This document shows positions 32,213 through 40,381 of a stretch of 42,371 nt of DNA, in pieces (position 1 is the stretch's first letter; every line of letters starts with the position of its first letter). Below the pieces are notes generated by a model that had not been told where the DNA came from, made no database searches, and saw only the letters and a program-made list of their open reading frames with translations. The stretch comes from Opitutaceae bacterium (GTDB lineage Bacteria > Verrucomicrobiota > Verrucomicrobiia > Opitutales > Opitutaceae). Position numbers and translations under genes: made by a program. The DNA is taken from assembly GCA_028280955.1 (NCBI GenBank), contig JANQKU010000239.1:1-42371 (forward strand), written 5' to 3'.

Positions 32213-33048
32213 AGTTCAGCTTCGTCTTCTGGCTCCCAGTTGATTTCGTCTTTGATGCGGCTTATGTCAATGAGTCGATCTTTTGGTTTATCCGGAGTTT
32301 TCCAGGGAATGTGAGAATAGTAACGTTCGATCACTTCCTCAATCGACAGATATGCTCGTTGACGTTTAGCGGCGGGGAGATAGATACGAAATCCAGGGAG
32401 AGTGCTCTTTAAGATACATTCAAGGAGATTGGCGGTATCGACAAACGAAAGGGCGGCAAAGGCCTGACGGATCCAGGTGAGCCCAATGTTTGAGGGAGGG
32501 TGTTCTCTCTTCATATGTTTGGGAGGGATCATCGTTGGAAGACGCAGGGCGGTTCCTTCAATGGGATAAAGGGATGAAAAATAGGAGAGCATATCTTCAC
32601 CTGTTTTTTTACTCAGAGCGTAACTGTTGCTCGGCTTAGCCGGCGTATGGCTATCCAGAGGAAATGAGGGAAAGTCGGGCTCTTCTGTTTGGAGAACGGT
32701 GCCAGGTCCTTCGCTGGCAAGTACTTGAATGGAACTGGCAAAGATAACTTTTCGGACACCCGCATGGGCGGCTGCCTGAAAGACATTCATATTCATGGCG
32801 CAGTTTTCATTAAAAACTGTCTGCGGATGTCCGGTATAGGAATGATTACCAAAATGAATAACGGCATCAAAATTCTGGATCGTCTTTTCCGTAGCTTCCC
32901 AGTCCAGAAGATTTAACTCTAGACTAGAAACAGTCTTATCGTCTGCCTGGCGGCGGTCGCTGCCGACAACATCAAATCCTTTGTCGGACAGTGCTTTGCA
33001 GAGATAACTTCCAACATTTCCGGTGGCGCCTGTGATGAAGATCTTCAT
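32206..33048 (-). CDS. NAD-dependent epimerase/dehydratase family protein (uronate dehydrogenase-like)
   Basis: The 280-aa extended-SDR protein has GATGNVGSYLCKAL (G-x-x-G-x-x-G), VVGSDRR after beta-2, HFGNHSY, VIFASSIQVLAS and the catalytic YALSK (SNSYALSKKTGED). The size and the GNHS block fit uronate dehydrogenase-like or NAD-dependent sugar epimerase members that act on free sugars rather than on long nucleotide sugars. It is the only minus-strand gene in this part of the cluster and converges on the DUF6807 gene with a 7-bp overlap of the coding ends. Oxidation of a uronic acid would fit the lyase/enolase operon, but this is inference. Confidence 0.83.
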   Translation of the reverse strand: MKIFITGATGNVGSYLCKALSDKGFDVVGSDRRQADDKTVSSLELNLLDWEATEKTIQNFDAVIHFGNHSYTGHPQTVFNENCAMNMNVFQAAAHAGVRKVIFASSIQVLASEGPGTVLQTEEPDFPSFPLDSHTPAKPSNSYALSKKTGEDMLSYFSSLYPIEGTALRLPTMIPPKHMKREHPPSNIGLTWIRQAFAALSFVDTANLLECILKSTLPGFRIYLPAAKRQRAYLSIEEVIERYYSHIPWKTPDKPKDRLIDISRIKDEINWEPEDEAELY

Positions 33049-33226
33049 GAAAGAATTGGATGATTGCAGGTGTTAATCAAAAGACTCTGAAGCTTAAAAA
33101 TAAATGCGGAAAATTTCTTTTTCGAACAATGTTTCCCTTTGATCTATCCTGTTAATGAGAGATCGATTGTTTTTTAAATAAAAAACTCAGCAATGTTGTG
33201 GAAAAATAAATCTGAAAAGAGAGCCT

Positions 33227-33793
33227 TTATTCAAAGACAACAGTGCTTTCTTTTAAATCTATTTTTGCTCCTTTAATGACGTTTCTATCCTTCATTTTGC
33301 TCAGGAAGTTGTAAACAATGTCCTGTTCAGTCGTTCTTTCCTCATCGCCGACTTCACCAGCCTTCCCGCATTTAATTATTTTGATGTGATTTTCTCTACA
33401 GTATTCGATGAAGGAAAGGAAAACTTTGAAATTGATAAACTTTCGCCTGTGGATGGGCAGTAAATAATAGCGAAAAATAAAGAATGTTTTTTGGTCATGT
33501 ATTTGTTTGGTTTGATAGGCTACCAGACCGATGAATTGATCGCCATATAAATAAAAAAAAGCGTCAAAATCATTGGCAAGGAGACCTTTCTTTAACAGTG
33601 TAATCTTTTGGCTTTTTTCTTCAGCTTTTAAAAAAGGCTGAATGAAAACGTCATTAGTATTTTGAAAAAATTCGGATTCCTGATCATTGGGATTTTCGGA
33701 TGCTTCTCCCAAGACCATTTCAATGTATTTCACGATGTAGTCATTATAGGCATCATCGTCTATTTTCTCCGACATCAGGAAATGAGTTTTCAT
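33227..33793 (-). CDS. Hypothetical protein, possible GNAT-like acetyltransferase fold
   Basis: The 188-aa protein is AT-rich compared with its neighbours. I do not recognise it with confidence. The middle part (FFYLYGDQFIGLVAYQTKQ, then YLLPIHRRKFINFKVFLSFIEYCRENHIKIIKC) has the rhythm of a GNAT fold: a strand with G-x-V-A, then a strand-turn with an R-x-K/R-type motif followed by a helix. The acetyl-CoA-binding Q/R-x-x-G-x-G/A loop is not canonical. The first 45 residues are acidic and probably unstructured. Start ATG at 33793 is taken; Met 7 is possible. It lies alone between the epimerase gene and the binding-protein array, flanked by gaps of 178 and 255 bp, with no obvious operon partner. 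Confidence 0.55.
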   Translation of the reverse strand: MKTHFLMSEKIDDDAYNDYIVKYIEMVLGEASENPNDQESEFFQNTNDVFIQPFLKAEEKSQKITLLKKGLLANDFDAFFYLYGDQFIGLVAYQTKQIHDQKTFFIFRYYLLPIHRRKFINFKVFLSFIEYCRENHIKIIKCGKAGEVGDEERTTEQDIVYNFLSKMKDRNVIKGAKIDLKESTVVFE

Positions 33794-33931
33794 ATTGAAA
33801 AGCAGTTTTTCTAGGGGATTACGTTAGGTTTTTCGATCAACTGTATTGGACCAAAATTTTATTCAAGCTAATAGCTCTTGAGAAAAATCTGTCGAGCGCG
33901 TACTTAGTTTTTGCGGTTCTTTTCTTTAATC

Positions 33932-34012
33932 ATGGCTATAAGAATTTCCTTTATGGGATGCTCGATGAAAATTGTTCTCTTGCCTCTAATGTTGGTTTTA
34001 TTTTTATACTGA
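33932..34012 (+). other. Possible 26-codon hydrophobic leader ORF upstream of the binding-protein array
   Basis: An ATG-started ORF of 26 codons encodes a short basic N-terminus followed by a leucine-rich hydrophobic run (about 14 residues) and stops 36 bp before the first binding-protein gene. It could be a small membrane peptide or the decayed N-terminus of another array copy, whose members begin similarly. No ribosome site is seen. The rest of the 255-bp gap (33794-34048) shows no gene and no clear terminator. Confidence 0.2.
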
Positions 34013-34048
34013 TAACCTTGGTCCACCGACTTATTTGATTATCCTGAT

Positions 34049-35569
34049 TTGAAAGCACTTTTTACTCTTACCTTATTATTTCTAATTATAGTTAGTGGAG
34101 CGACCTATCTAACTTTGCCGGGAGTTCGTTCCGATAAACCACAACTGCATTGGATTATTGTAGGGGGACCAGAAAAGGGAGAGCAGGTGGAAATGTTTTA
34201 TCAATGGTTGAAGGAAAATAATTACCCGGAGTTTGACCTGAAGATGGATAAGCCTGGGGCAAAACCACATGAAAAGAATGTGATACAGGGCATTTCGGGT
34301 GTGGCGGGGGATATTCTGGATTGTTATGAAGGGCATGTTCAATTGTACCAGTCGGTCGGTCTTTTGGTGGATTTAACGGATAGAGCAGGAGAGATGGGGT
34401 TAGACCTTGAACAAACCTATACGGCGGTACGGCCTTCAATGAAAGTGGATGGACGTCAGTATGCCTTTCCGCGTAACGTTTCCAGTCGCCTGCTCTGGGT
34501 AAATCTGGAAGCTTTTGAAAAACTTGAACTTCCAGTGCCTCCGGACATTTGGACTTTTGAAGAATTTGAAGAACATGGGAAAGCTTTTGTTGCGGCGGCC
34601 AATATTGCGGGAGAGCACCAAGAATTTTATTTCTCAACGTATATGGGGCTTTACGAGCGGATCATGTTTTTCCGATCCCAAGGAAGAGATATTTACAATG
34701 AAACTCTGACAAAGTTGGAGATGGAACATCCTATCTATGAAGAAATTTACCAAATGTTCTATCGTTGGATTCGCGAGGTGAATATTATCCCGACTGAAAT
34801 GGAAGCAAAAACATTGTTGTCTGCCTCTTCTGGTGGGGTAGGGGCTGGCACATTTCATCTTTTTGCAGAAGGAAAGTATGGCATGATGGGTGGGGCCCGG
34901 TGGAGCTTGATCCAAATGCGGAGAACTGGTCCTACGAAACTGGCGGTCAGTGAATTGCCGCATGGAGGATTTCGCAATACATTGGTCTACTATGGCGCAG
35001 GCGCGGTTTATGCCGGTTCAAAATATACGGACTTAGCGCAATATTTCCTCAAGTTTCTGGCCAGTGAACAATTTAATATGCATATTGTGAAAAGCGGAGA
35101 CGGATTGCCGCCAGTGGCCAAGTATACAGAAACGGAAGAGTTTCTTCGGCCCAAAGAGTTTCCCAATGAATGGGGTTCGCATGAGCGTATTCGAAGAATT
35201 GCGACAGAAATCGCCCTGCCGGTTTCTTCCAGCCCCTATATTTTACTTTCCAGTGTCATGAGGATTGAGAAAAATGCGTTTCATAAATTTTTATCGGGTC
35301 GTAGTTCCGCAGGGGAAGCCATCCGGTTTGCAGAAGACATGATCCGAGCAGAAATGAAACGGGCAAGAGAAGAATCCTCAGAATTGTCCGTGAAATATGA
35401 AAAAGGTTTAAGAGATCAGGCAGAAATTGATCGATTGAGGGAGAAGGGAGAATTAGTTCCGTTACATCTAATTTCGAATCCTTTCTATCGGCGTTATTAT
35501 GTTGAGAGAGGCTGGTCATTGCCAGAAGGTGACGAAGAGACGTTAACGGTTGTTTCTTCTCTAAAATGA
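34049..35569 (+). CDS. Membrane-anchored extracellular solute-binding protein, array copy 1
   Basis: The protein is 506 aa from TTG 34049. Residues about 4-22 are a hydrophobic signal anchor with no lipobox Cys. The rest resembles a family 1 carbohydrate-binding ABC solute-binding protein: an early HWIIVGGPEKGEQVEMFYQWLKE strand-helix, AGDILDCYEGHVQLYQSVGLLVDLTD (matching the SBP 'hinge to DLT' block), FPRNVSSRLLWVN, PPDIWTFEEFEEHGKAF (the 'P-x-T-W-D-E-F' block), GKYGMMGGARW and the ELPHGGFRN/AGSKYTDLAQYFLKFLASE block. A charged C-terminal tail from about 435 holds a possible short coiled coil and ends in NPFYRRYYVERGWSLPEG. No permease or ATPase gene adjoins it. No Shine-Dalgarno precedes the TTG. 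Confidence 0.82.
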   Translation: MKALFTLTLLFLIIVSGATYLTLPGVRSDKPQLHWIIVGGPEKGEQVEMFYQWLKENNYPEFDLKMDKPGAKPHEKNVIQGISGVAGDILDCYEGHVQLYQSVGLLVDLTDRAGEMGLDLEQTYTAVRPSMKVDGRQYAFPRNVSSRLLWVNLEAFEKLELPVPPDIWTFEEFEEHGKAFVAAANIAGEHQEFYFSTYMGLYERIMFFRSQGRDIYNETLTKLEMEHPIYEEIYQMFYRWIREVNIIPTEMEAKTLLSASSGGVGAGTFHLFAEGKYGMMGGARWSLIQMRRTGPTKLAVSELPHGGFRNTLVYYGAGAVYAGSKYTDLAQYFLKFLASEQFNMHIVKSGDGLPPVAKYTETEEFLRPKEFPNEWGSHERIRRIATEIALPVSSSPYILLSSVMRIEKNAFHKFLSGRSSAGEAIRFAEDMIRAEMKRAREESSELSVKYEKGLRDQAEIDRLREKGELVPLHLISNPFYRRYYVERGWSLPEGDEETLTVVSSLK

Positions 35570-35633
35570 TAGGGCTTGAGGTAAATTTATTGTTGGTTAT
35601 GCTGAACGCTTTAACCCTTAACTGTATTAATTA

Positions 35634-37154
35634 TTGAAGGCGCTTTTTACCCTTACGCTACTGTTTCTTGTCCTGGTCAGTGCGGCAACTTATCTGACTT
35701 TGCCGGGAGTAAGGACCGATAGGTTTCAATTGAATTGGGTTGTTGCCGGTGGGCCGGAGAAAGAGAAACAGATTGAGATGTTTTATGAATGGTTGAGGGA
35801 AAATAATTACCCGCAGTTTGATCTGAAAATGGACAAGCCAAGTAGGCGACCAGAGAAAAAGAATGTCATCCAGGGTATTTCGGGTGTCGCAGGGGATATC
35901 CTGGATTGTTATGAGGAGCATGTTCAGCTTTATCAATCCGTCGGTATGTTGGTTGATTTAACGGATATGGTTGAGGAGATGGGGTTGGGGCTGGAGCAAA
36001 CGTATCCATCAGTGAGGCCTTCAATGATGGTGGATGGGCGTCAGTACGGATTTCCCCGTAATGTTTCGAGCCGACTACTGTTGGTGAATGTGGAAGCTTT
36101 TGAGAAACTCGGGCTCCCCACTCCTCCGGATATTTGGAGCTTTGAAGAGTTCGAACAAAACGGGAAAGCCTATATCGCTGCGACGAATATTCCTGGAGAG
36201 AATCAAACTACTTATTTTTCAATTCCTATGGGGCTCTATGATCGAATCGTTTATTTTCGTTCGATGGGAAAAGGTTTTTATAATGAGACTTTAACTAAGG
36301 TCGCCATTGAGGATCCTGCCTATGAGGAAATTTACAGAATGCTTTATCGGTGGACGCATGATTTGCATCTTCTTCCGACCGGAATGGAAGCGAAGGCGCT
36401 ATTATCTGCTTCGAGTGGAGGGTTAGGGGCTGCGATTTTCCACCTTTTTGCCGAGGGGAAATATGGCATGATTTCTCGGTCGAGGTGGGGGTTGCTTGTT
36501 ACGCGGAAAATTGGACCTTCGAAACTGGCTGTTAGTGAATTTCCGCATGGAGGATTTCGCAATGCAGTGGTCTATTATGGGGCAGCAGCTATCTATGCGG
36601 GTTCAAAACATAAGGATTTAGCTGCCTATTTACTAAAATTTATGGCGAGTGAGGAATTCAATATGCATATTGTCCGAAGTGGAGATGGATTGCCGCCTGT
36701 TGCTAAGTATATCGAGACGGAAGAATTTCTTCGGCCCAAAAAATTTCCCAATGAATGGAATGTGCATCAACGTATTCGTGATGTTATCACAGATATCGCA
36801 TTACCGTTACCGTCGAGTCCATTTATCACAATGCTCAGTGTCACTCGATTGGAAAAGAATGCCTTTGATAAATTTATGTCTGATCGCAGTGATGCCAGAG
36901 AGGCGATTCAATTTGCGGCAGAGATGATCGATACAGAGATGAAACGCGCGGCGAAAGAATCTCCTCGTTTGGCCAAAAAATATGAACAGGGCCTGAAAAA
37001 TCAGGCAGAGATTGATCGATTGCGGAAAGAGGGAAAACTCGTTCCGTTGCATCTCATATCGAATCCTTTTTACCGCCGTTACTATGTCGAGAAGGGGTGG
37101 TCTTTACCGGAGGGTAGTGAAGAGGGATTGACGGTTACCGCTTCTATGGAATGA
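35634..37154 (+). CDS. Membrane-anchored extracellular solute-binding protein, array copy 2
   Basis: The protein is 506 aa from TTG 35634 and is the closest relative of copy 1, of the same length. The anchor (about residues 4-22) and all SBP blocks are retained: AGDILDCYEEHVQLYQSVGMLVDLTD, FPRNVSSRLLLVN, PPDIWSFEEFEQNGKAY, GDGLPPVAKY and NPFYRRYYVEKGWSLPEG. Compared with copy 1, substitutions concentrate in residues about 180-300 (for example TTYFSIPMGLYDRIVYFRSMGKGFYNE), probably the ligand-facing lobe, while the anchor and tail change little. That pattern suggests different ligands on a shared scaffold. The gap before it is 64 bp; a TATTAA hexamer (35625-35630) lies directly before the start. 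Confidence 0.82.
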   Translation: MKALFTLTLLFLVLVSAATYLTLPGVRTDRFQLNWVVAGGPEKEKQIEMFYEWLRENNYPQFDLKMDKPSRRPEKKNVIQGISGVAGDILDCYEEHVQLYQSVGMLVDLTDMVEEMGLGLEQTYPSVRPSMMVDGRQYGFPRNVSSRLLLVNVEAFEKLGLPTPPDIWSFEEFEQNGKAYIAATNIPGENQTTYFSIPMGLYDRIVYFRSMGKGFYNETLTKVAIEDPAYEEIYRMLYRWTHDLHLLPTGMEAKALLSASSGGLGAAIFHLFAEGKYGMISRSRWGLLVTRKIGPSKLAVSEFPHGGFRNAVVYYGAAAIYAGSKHKDLAAYLLKFMASEEFNMHIVRSGDGLPPVAKYIETEEFLRPKKFPNEWNVHQRIRDVITDIALPLPSSPFITMLSVTRLEKNAFDKFMSDRSDAREAIQFAAEMIDTEMKRAAKESPRLAKKYEQGLKNQAEIDRLRKEGKLVPLHLISNPFYRRYYVEKGWSLPEGSEEGLTVTASME

Positions 37155-37212
37155 TGCAGAAAATCGACGAATGTGGCCAGGATTCGTGTTAACCTTATAA
37201 ATCCATTAATTT

Positions 37213-38703
37213 GTGAAGACCCTTTTTGCAGTTATTTTACTTATTCTTGGTGTTGCCAGTGTGGTAACCTATCTGAAGTTACCAGGCGCAAAAGAAGATG
37301 ATCCTATTTTAACCTGGGTGGTGACTTCAGATCCAATTCGGCGTTCTCAAGTAGAGATGTTTAAGCAGTGGTTAGAGGAGAACGGATATCCTTCAATTGA
37401 TTTACGGATCGATACGGTTGGCCGGAATAAACAGGCTGAAAAAAATGTTATTCAGGGTGTGGCTGGTGTGGCCGGAGATCTTCTGAATTGTGGATCGGGT
37501 CAGATGGGTCTCTACGAATCTGTTGGTATGTTGGTAGATCTGACAGATGTGGCTGAGGAGATGGGATTTGATGAATCTGTGACCTATCCGTCGGTGAGAC
37601 CTCTATTGAGAGTTAAAGGCCGTCAGTATGGATTTCCGCGCAACGTCGGAGTGCGCATGTCTTTTGTCAATGTGGAAGCTTTCGAAAAAGTTGGTCTGTC
37701 AATTCCTCCAGATATCTGGACATTTGATGAATTTGAAAAAAGAGGGTTGGCGTATATCAAAGCTTCGAATGTTCCGGGGGAACGCCAAACGGTTTATTTT
37801 ACCAGTAGTCTGGCCTCGATCGATCGACTTATGTATGCTCGTTCGATGGGAGCTGATTGGTACAATGAAACCATGACGAGATCTGGCCTCGATGGTCCGG
37901 TTTTTGAAGAGGTATACGACATGGTGTATCGATGGATCAATGAACTCAGTATTGTTCCGACACTTGCGGAAAGACAAGGGCTCTCCTCAGATACTGGATC
38001 TGGTGTCACCCGGGCTGACATGCATTTATTTTCGAAAGGAAATCTAGGGCTGATTACGGCGGGACGCTGGGCGGTGATGCATTTCAGGTTAGTGGGACCT
38101 TCCAAGCTTTCGGTTTGTGAAATTCCATATAAAGAATTTCGTAATACTCTCATGATGTCAGGGGTGGGTGCGGTTTATGCGGGGTCAAAACACAAAGAAT
38201 TAGCGTATTATTTCATGAAGTTTTATGCCAGTGAAAAATATAATAACCAGATTATTGAAAATGGAGATGGACTACCACCTGTTCCACGTTTTACGAAAAC
38301 GGAAGCTTTTTCCCGACCACCAAAGCATCCCAATGAATGGGGGCTTCACGATCGTATTTTAAAAATGGCGACAGAGATTGCCATACCTGTTTCATCCAGT
38401 CCATATGTTCTGGATAGTTTATCCAGGCGGCAGGAGGATAGTTCTTTTGATAAAGCCATTGCGGGTCGTGTTTCGGCTAAAGAGGCTTTAAAATTGGCTG
38501 CTCGAGTTGTCAATGATGATATCGAAAGGAAGGTGAATGAATCGTTAGAATTGCAAGATACCTATGAGCAAGGACTTGAGGATCAGAAAGAAATCGAACG
38601 ACTTCGTAGCGAAGGCAAAATGGTTCCTTTGGACTTGATTACCAACCCTTTTTATCGTCGCTACTACGTCGAAAAGGGTTGGTCGTTGCCGGAAGGATCT
38701 TAG
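37213..38703 (+). CDS. Membrane-anchored extracellular solute-binding protein, array copy 3
   Basis: The protein is 496 aa from GTG 37213 (a TTG at 37211 is in another frame). It is more diverged from copies 1 and 2, and lacks the 10-residue C-terminal extension after GWSLPEG seen there. Blocks kept: AGDLLNCGSGQMGLYESVGMLVDLTD (the usual Asp-Cys-Tyr is Asn-Cys-Gly here), FPRNVGVRMSFVN, PPDIWTFDEFEKRGLAY, GDGLPPVPRFTKTEAF, PNEWGLHDRI and NPFYRRYYVEKGWSLPEGS. The ligand-lobe region TVYFTSSLASIDRLMYARSMGADWYNE differs strongly from its neighbours. A TATAAA (37196-37201) lies 12 bp before the start codon, in -10-like position for a very short leader. Confidence 0.82.
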   Translation: MKTLFAVILLILGVASVVTYLKLPGAKEDDPILTWVVTSDPIRRSQVEMFKQWLEENGYPSIDLRIDTVGRNKQAEKNVIQGVAGVAGDLLNCGSGQMGLYESVGMLVDLTDVAEEMGFDESVTYPSVRPLLRVKGRQYGFPRNVGVRMSFVNVEAFEKVGLSIPPDIWTFDEFEKRGLAYIKASNVPGERQTVYFTSSLASIDRLMYARSMGADWYNETMTRSGLDGPVFEEVYDMVYRWINELSIVPTLAERQGLSSDTGSGVTRADMHLFSKGNLGLITAGRWAVMHFRLVGPSKLSVCEIPYKEFRNTLMMSGVGAVYAGSKHKELAYYFMKFYASEKYNNQIIENGDGLPPVPRFTKTEAFSRPPKHPNEWGLHDRILKMATEIAIPVSSSPYVLDSLSRRQEDSSFDKAIAGRVSAKEALKLAARVVNDDIERKVNESLELQDTYEQGLEDQKEIERLRSEGKMVPLDLITNPFYRRYYVEKGWSLPEGS

Positions 38704-38789
38704 CAGAGAAAATAACCTCTTGAAATTTTTTTAAGATGGAGGTTTAGTAGGTTTCCTACTGTTTCGTAAACCCAGTAATCTTCGGCTGT

Positions 38790-40300
38790 TTGAAGTTTCT
38801 TTTTCGTAGTGTTTTTTTAATGCTAATAGTGACGAGTTTCGTCACCTATCATTTTTTATCTGATGTGGAAGGAGATAGACCGGTGGTTAACTGGATTGCG
38901 AACCCAACGCCAACTCGCAAAGCACAGGTAGCTACCTTTTATCGTTGGTTGGAGAAAAATAATTATCCACCAATTAAAATTAATTTTGATGCCGAGGGGA
39001 GAGCTTCCACACAAGTTAAGATTATTGTTCAAGGAGTATCGGGAGTGGGAAGTGATGTCTTTGATTGCTATCCTGGACAGGTGAGGTTGTATCAATCAAT
39101 TGGAATCCTAAACGATCTGACAGAAGTGGCAGAGAAGATGGGGTTTGAGGGAACGAGGACTTACCCTGGTATACAGGAAGCGATGTATGTAAACGGTCAT
39201 CAGTATATTTTCCCTCGAAATGTGGCATCCCATTTTCTATGGGTCAATATGGAGGCTTTCAATCGTGTGGCAATGCCTATACCCCCTGATGTTTGGACGA
39301 TTGATGAATTTGAAAAAATTGGTAAGGAGTTTATCGAAAAGTCTAATCAGGGAAAAGAACACCAAACCGTTTTTTTTACCAAAGATTTAACGATAGGGGA
39401 TCGGATAGTGATGGTTCGATCCAATGGGGTAGATTTTTTTAATGAAACGTTAACTCAAACAAACCTAAAGTGTTTAGCGTATGCCGAAAGCTATGAACGA
39501 ATCTATCGTTGGATCAATAATCTACATATTATTCCAACGTTGGCGGAATCCAAGGAATTGGTGACGAGCACGGGAAATGCGGTTTCAAATGTACATGTTC
39601 ATTTATTTGCCAAGGGAAATTATGGCTTAATGCCGGGTGGACGTTGGGGCTTGATGTATTTTCGAGAAGTTGGTTTTAAAAATTTATCAGTGAGTGAGCT
39701 TCCTCATGGAGGCTTTCGCAATACTACCTTTGGTTTTGGCGGATTGGCTGTTTATGAGGGGACGAAGGAAAAAGAAGCGGCTCATTATTTTGTAAAGTTT
39801 ATGGCGAGTGAGGACTACAATATGGGAATTGTAGAAAATGCGGATGGATTACCTCCAATTCCCAAATACACGAAGACGGAAGAATTTTTACATCCTCCGG
39901 ATCATCCGAATGAATGGGGATTGCATGGGAGAATTTTACAGATAGCGGAAGAGATAGCGATACTTCGATCGGAGAGCCCGTTTATTTTATTGGATACGAC
40001 AACTCGACTGGAAAAAATGCTTTTGAAAAGTTTGTAGCAGGCCGTGCTTCAGTGAAAGAGGCTTTGCAGGATTGCGCAGCAAGAATCGAAAAAGAGATGG
40101 AGAGAAATATTGGTAAATCTTCAGAACTTACTATTTTGTATGAGAAGAGACTTCGTGATCAAGAAGAGATTGAAAGGCTCCGGAAAGAGGGTAAAATGGT
40201 ACCGTTACGGCTAATTTCGAATCCCTTTTACCGGCGCTACTATGTGGAGATGGGGTGGTCGTTACCTGAGGGAGGTGCTTTTGTTGGCAGTGAAAAATAG
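38790..40300 (+). pseudogene. Array copy 4 of the solute-binding protein, frameshifted near the 3' end
   Basis: The frame from TTG 38790 gives 415 aa and stops at 40037. The missing C-terminus (ending in NPFYRRYYVEMGWSLPEGG and a GSEK tail) is encoded intact in the -1 frame up to 40300. The switch point is an A6 tract at 40012-40017 (GAAAAAATG); paralogues read Glu-Lys-Asn-Ala there, and one extra A would restore a 503-aa protein of normal family length. All other SBP blocks are normal (GVGSDVFDCYPGQVRLYQSIGILNDLTE, FPRNVASHFLWVN, PPDVWTIDEFEKIG). No other stops or gaps occur, so the lesion is recent, a sequencing error, or a site of slippage or recoding. Confidence 0.75.
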
Positions 40301-40345
40301 AGAATAGTGAAGGGTGTTTTGCACAAATTGTTTCAGAACTATGTA

Positions 40346-40375
40346 TTGAACTTTTTAGGGTTTTGATGGTATATT
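40346..40375 (+). promoter_or_regulatory. Promoter-like pair consistent with a leaderless start for array copy 5
   Basis: TTGAAC (40346-40351) and TATATT (40370-40375) are 18 bp apart. A start site seven bases after the -10 box falls on the GTG start codon at 40382. Array copy 6 has homologous upstream sequence in the same register (TTGGCC at 41933, GTG at 41970), though its -10 is weaker. Confidence 0.45.
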
Positions 40376-40381
40376 TATAAA

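Noticed and set aside
34049-34120. Lipoprotein signal in the array proteins
   Set aside because: No Cys follows the hydrophobic segment in any copy, so lipid anchoring by a lipobox is not supported; a transmembrane anchor or ordinary cleavage fits better.
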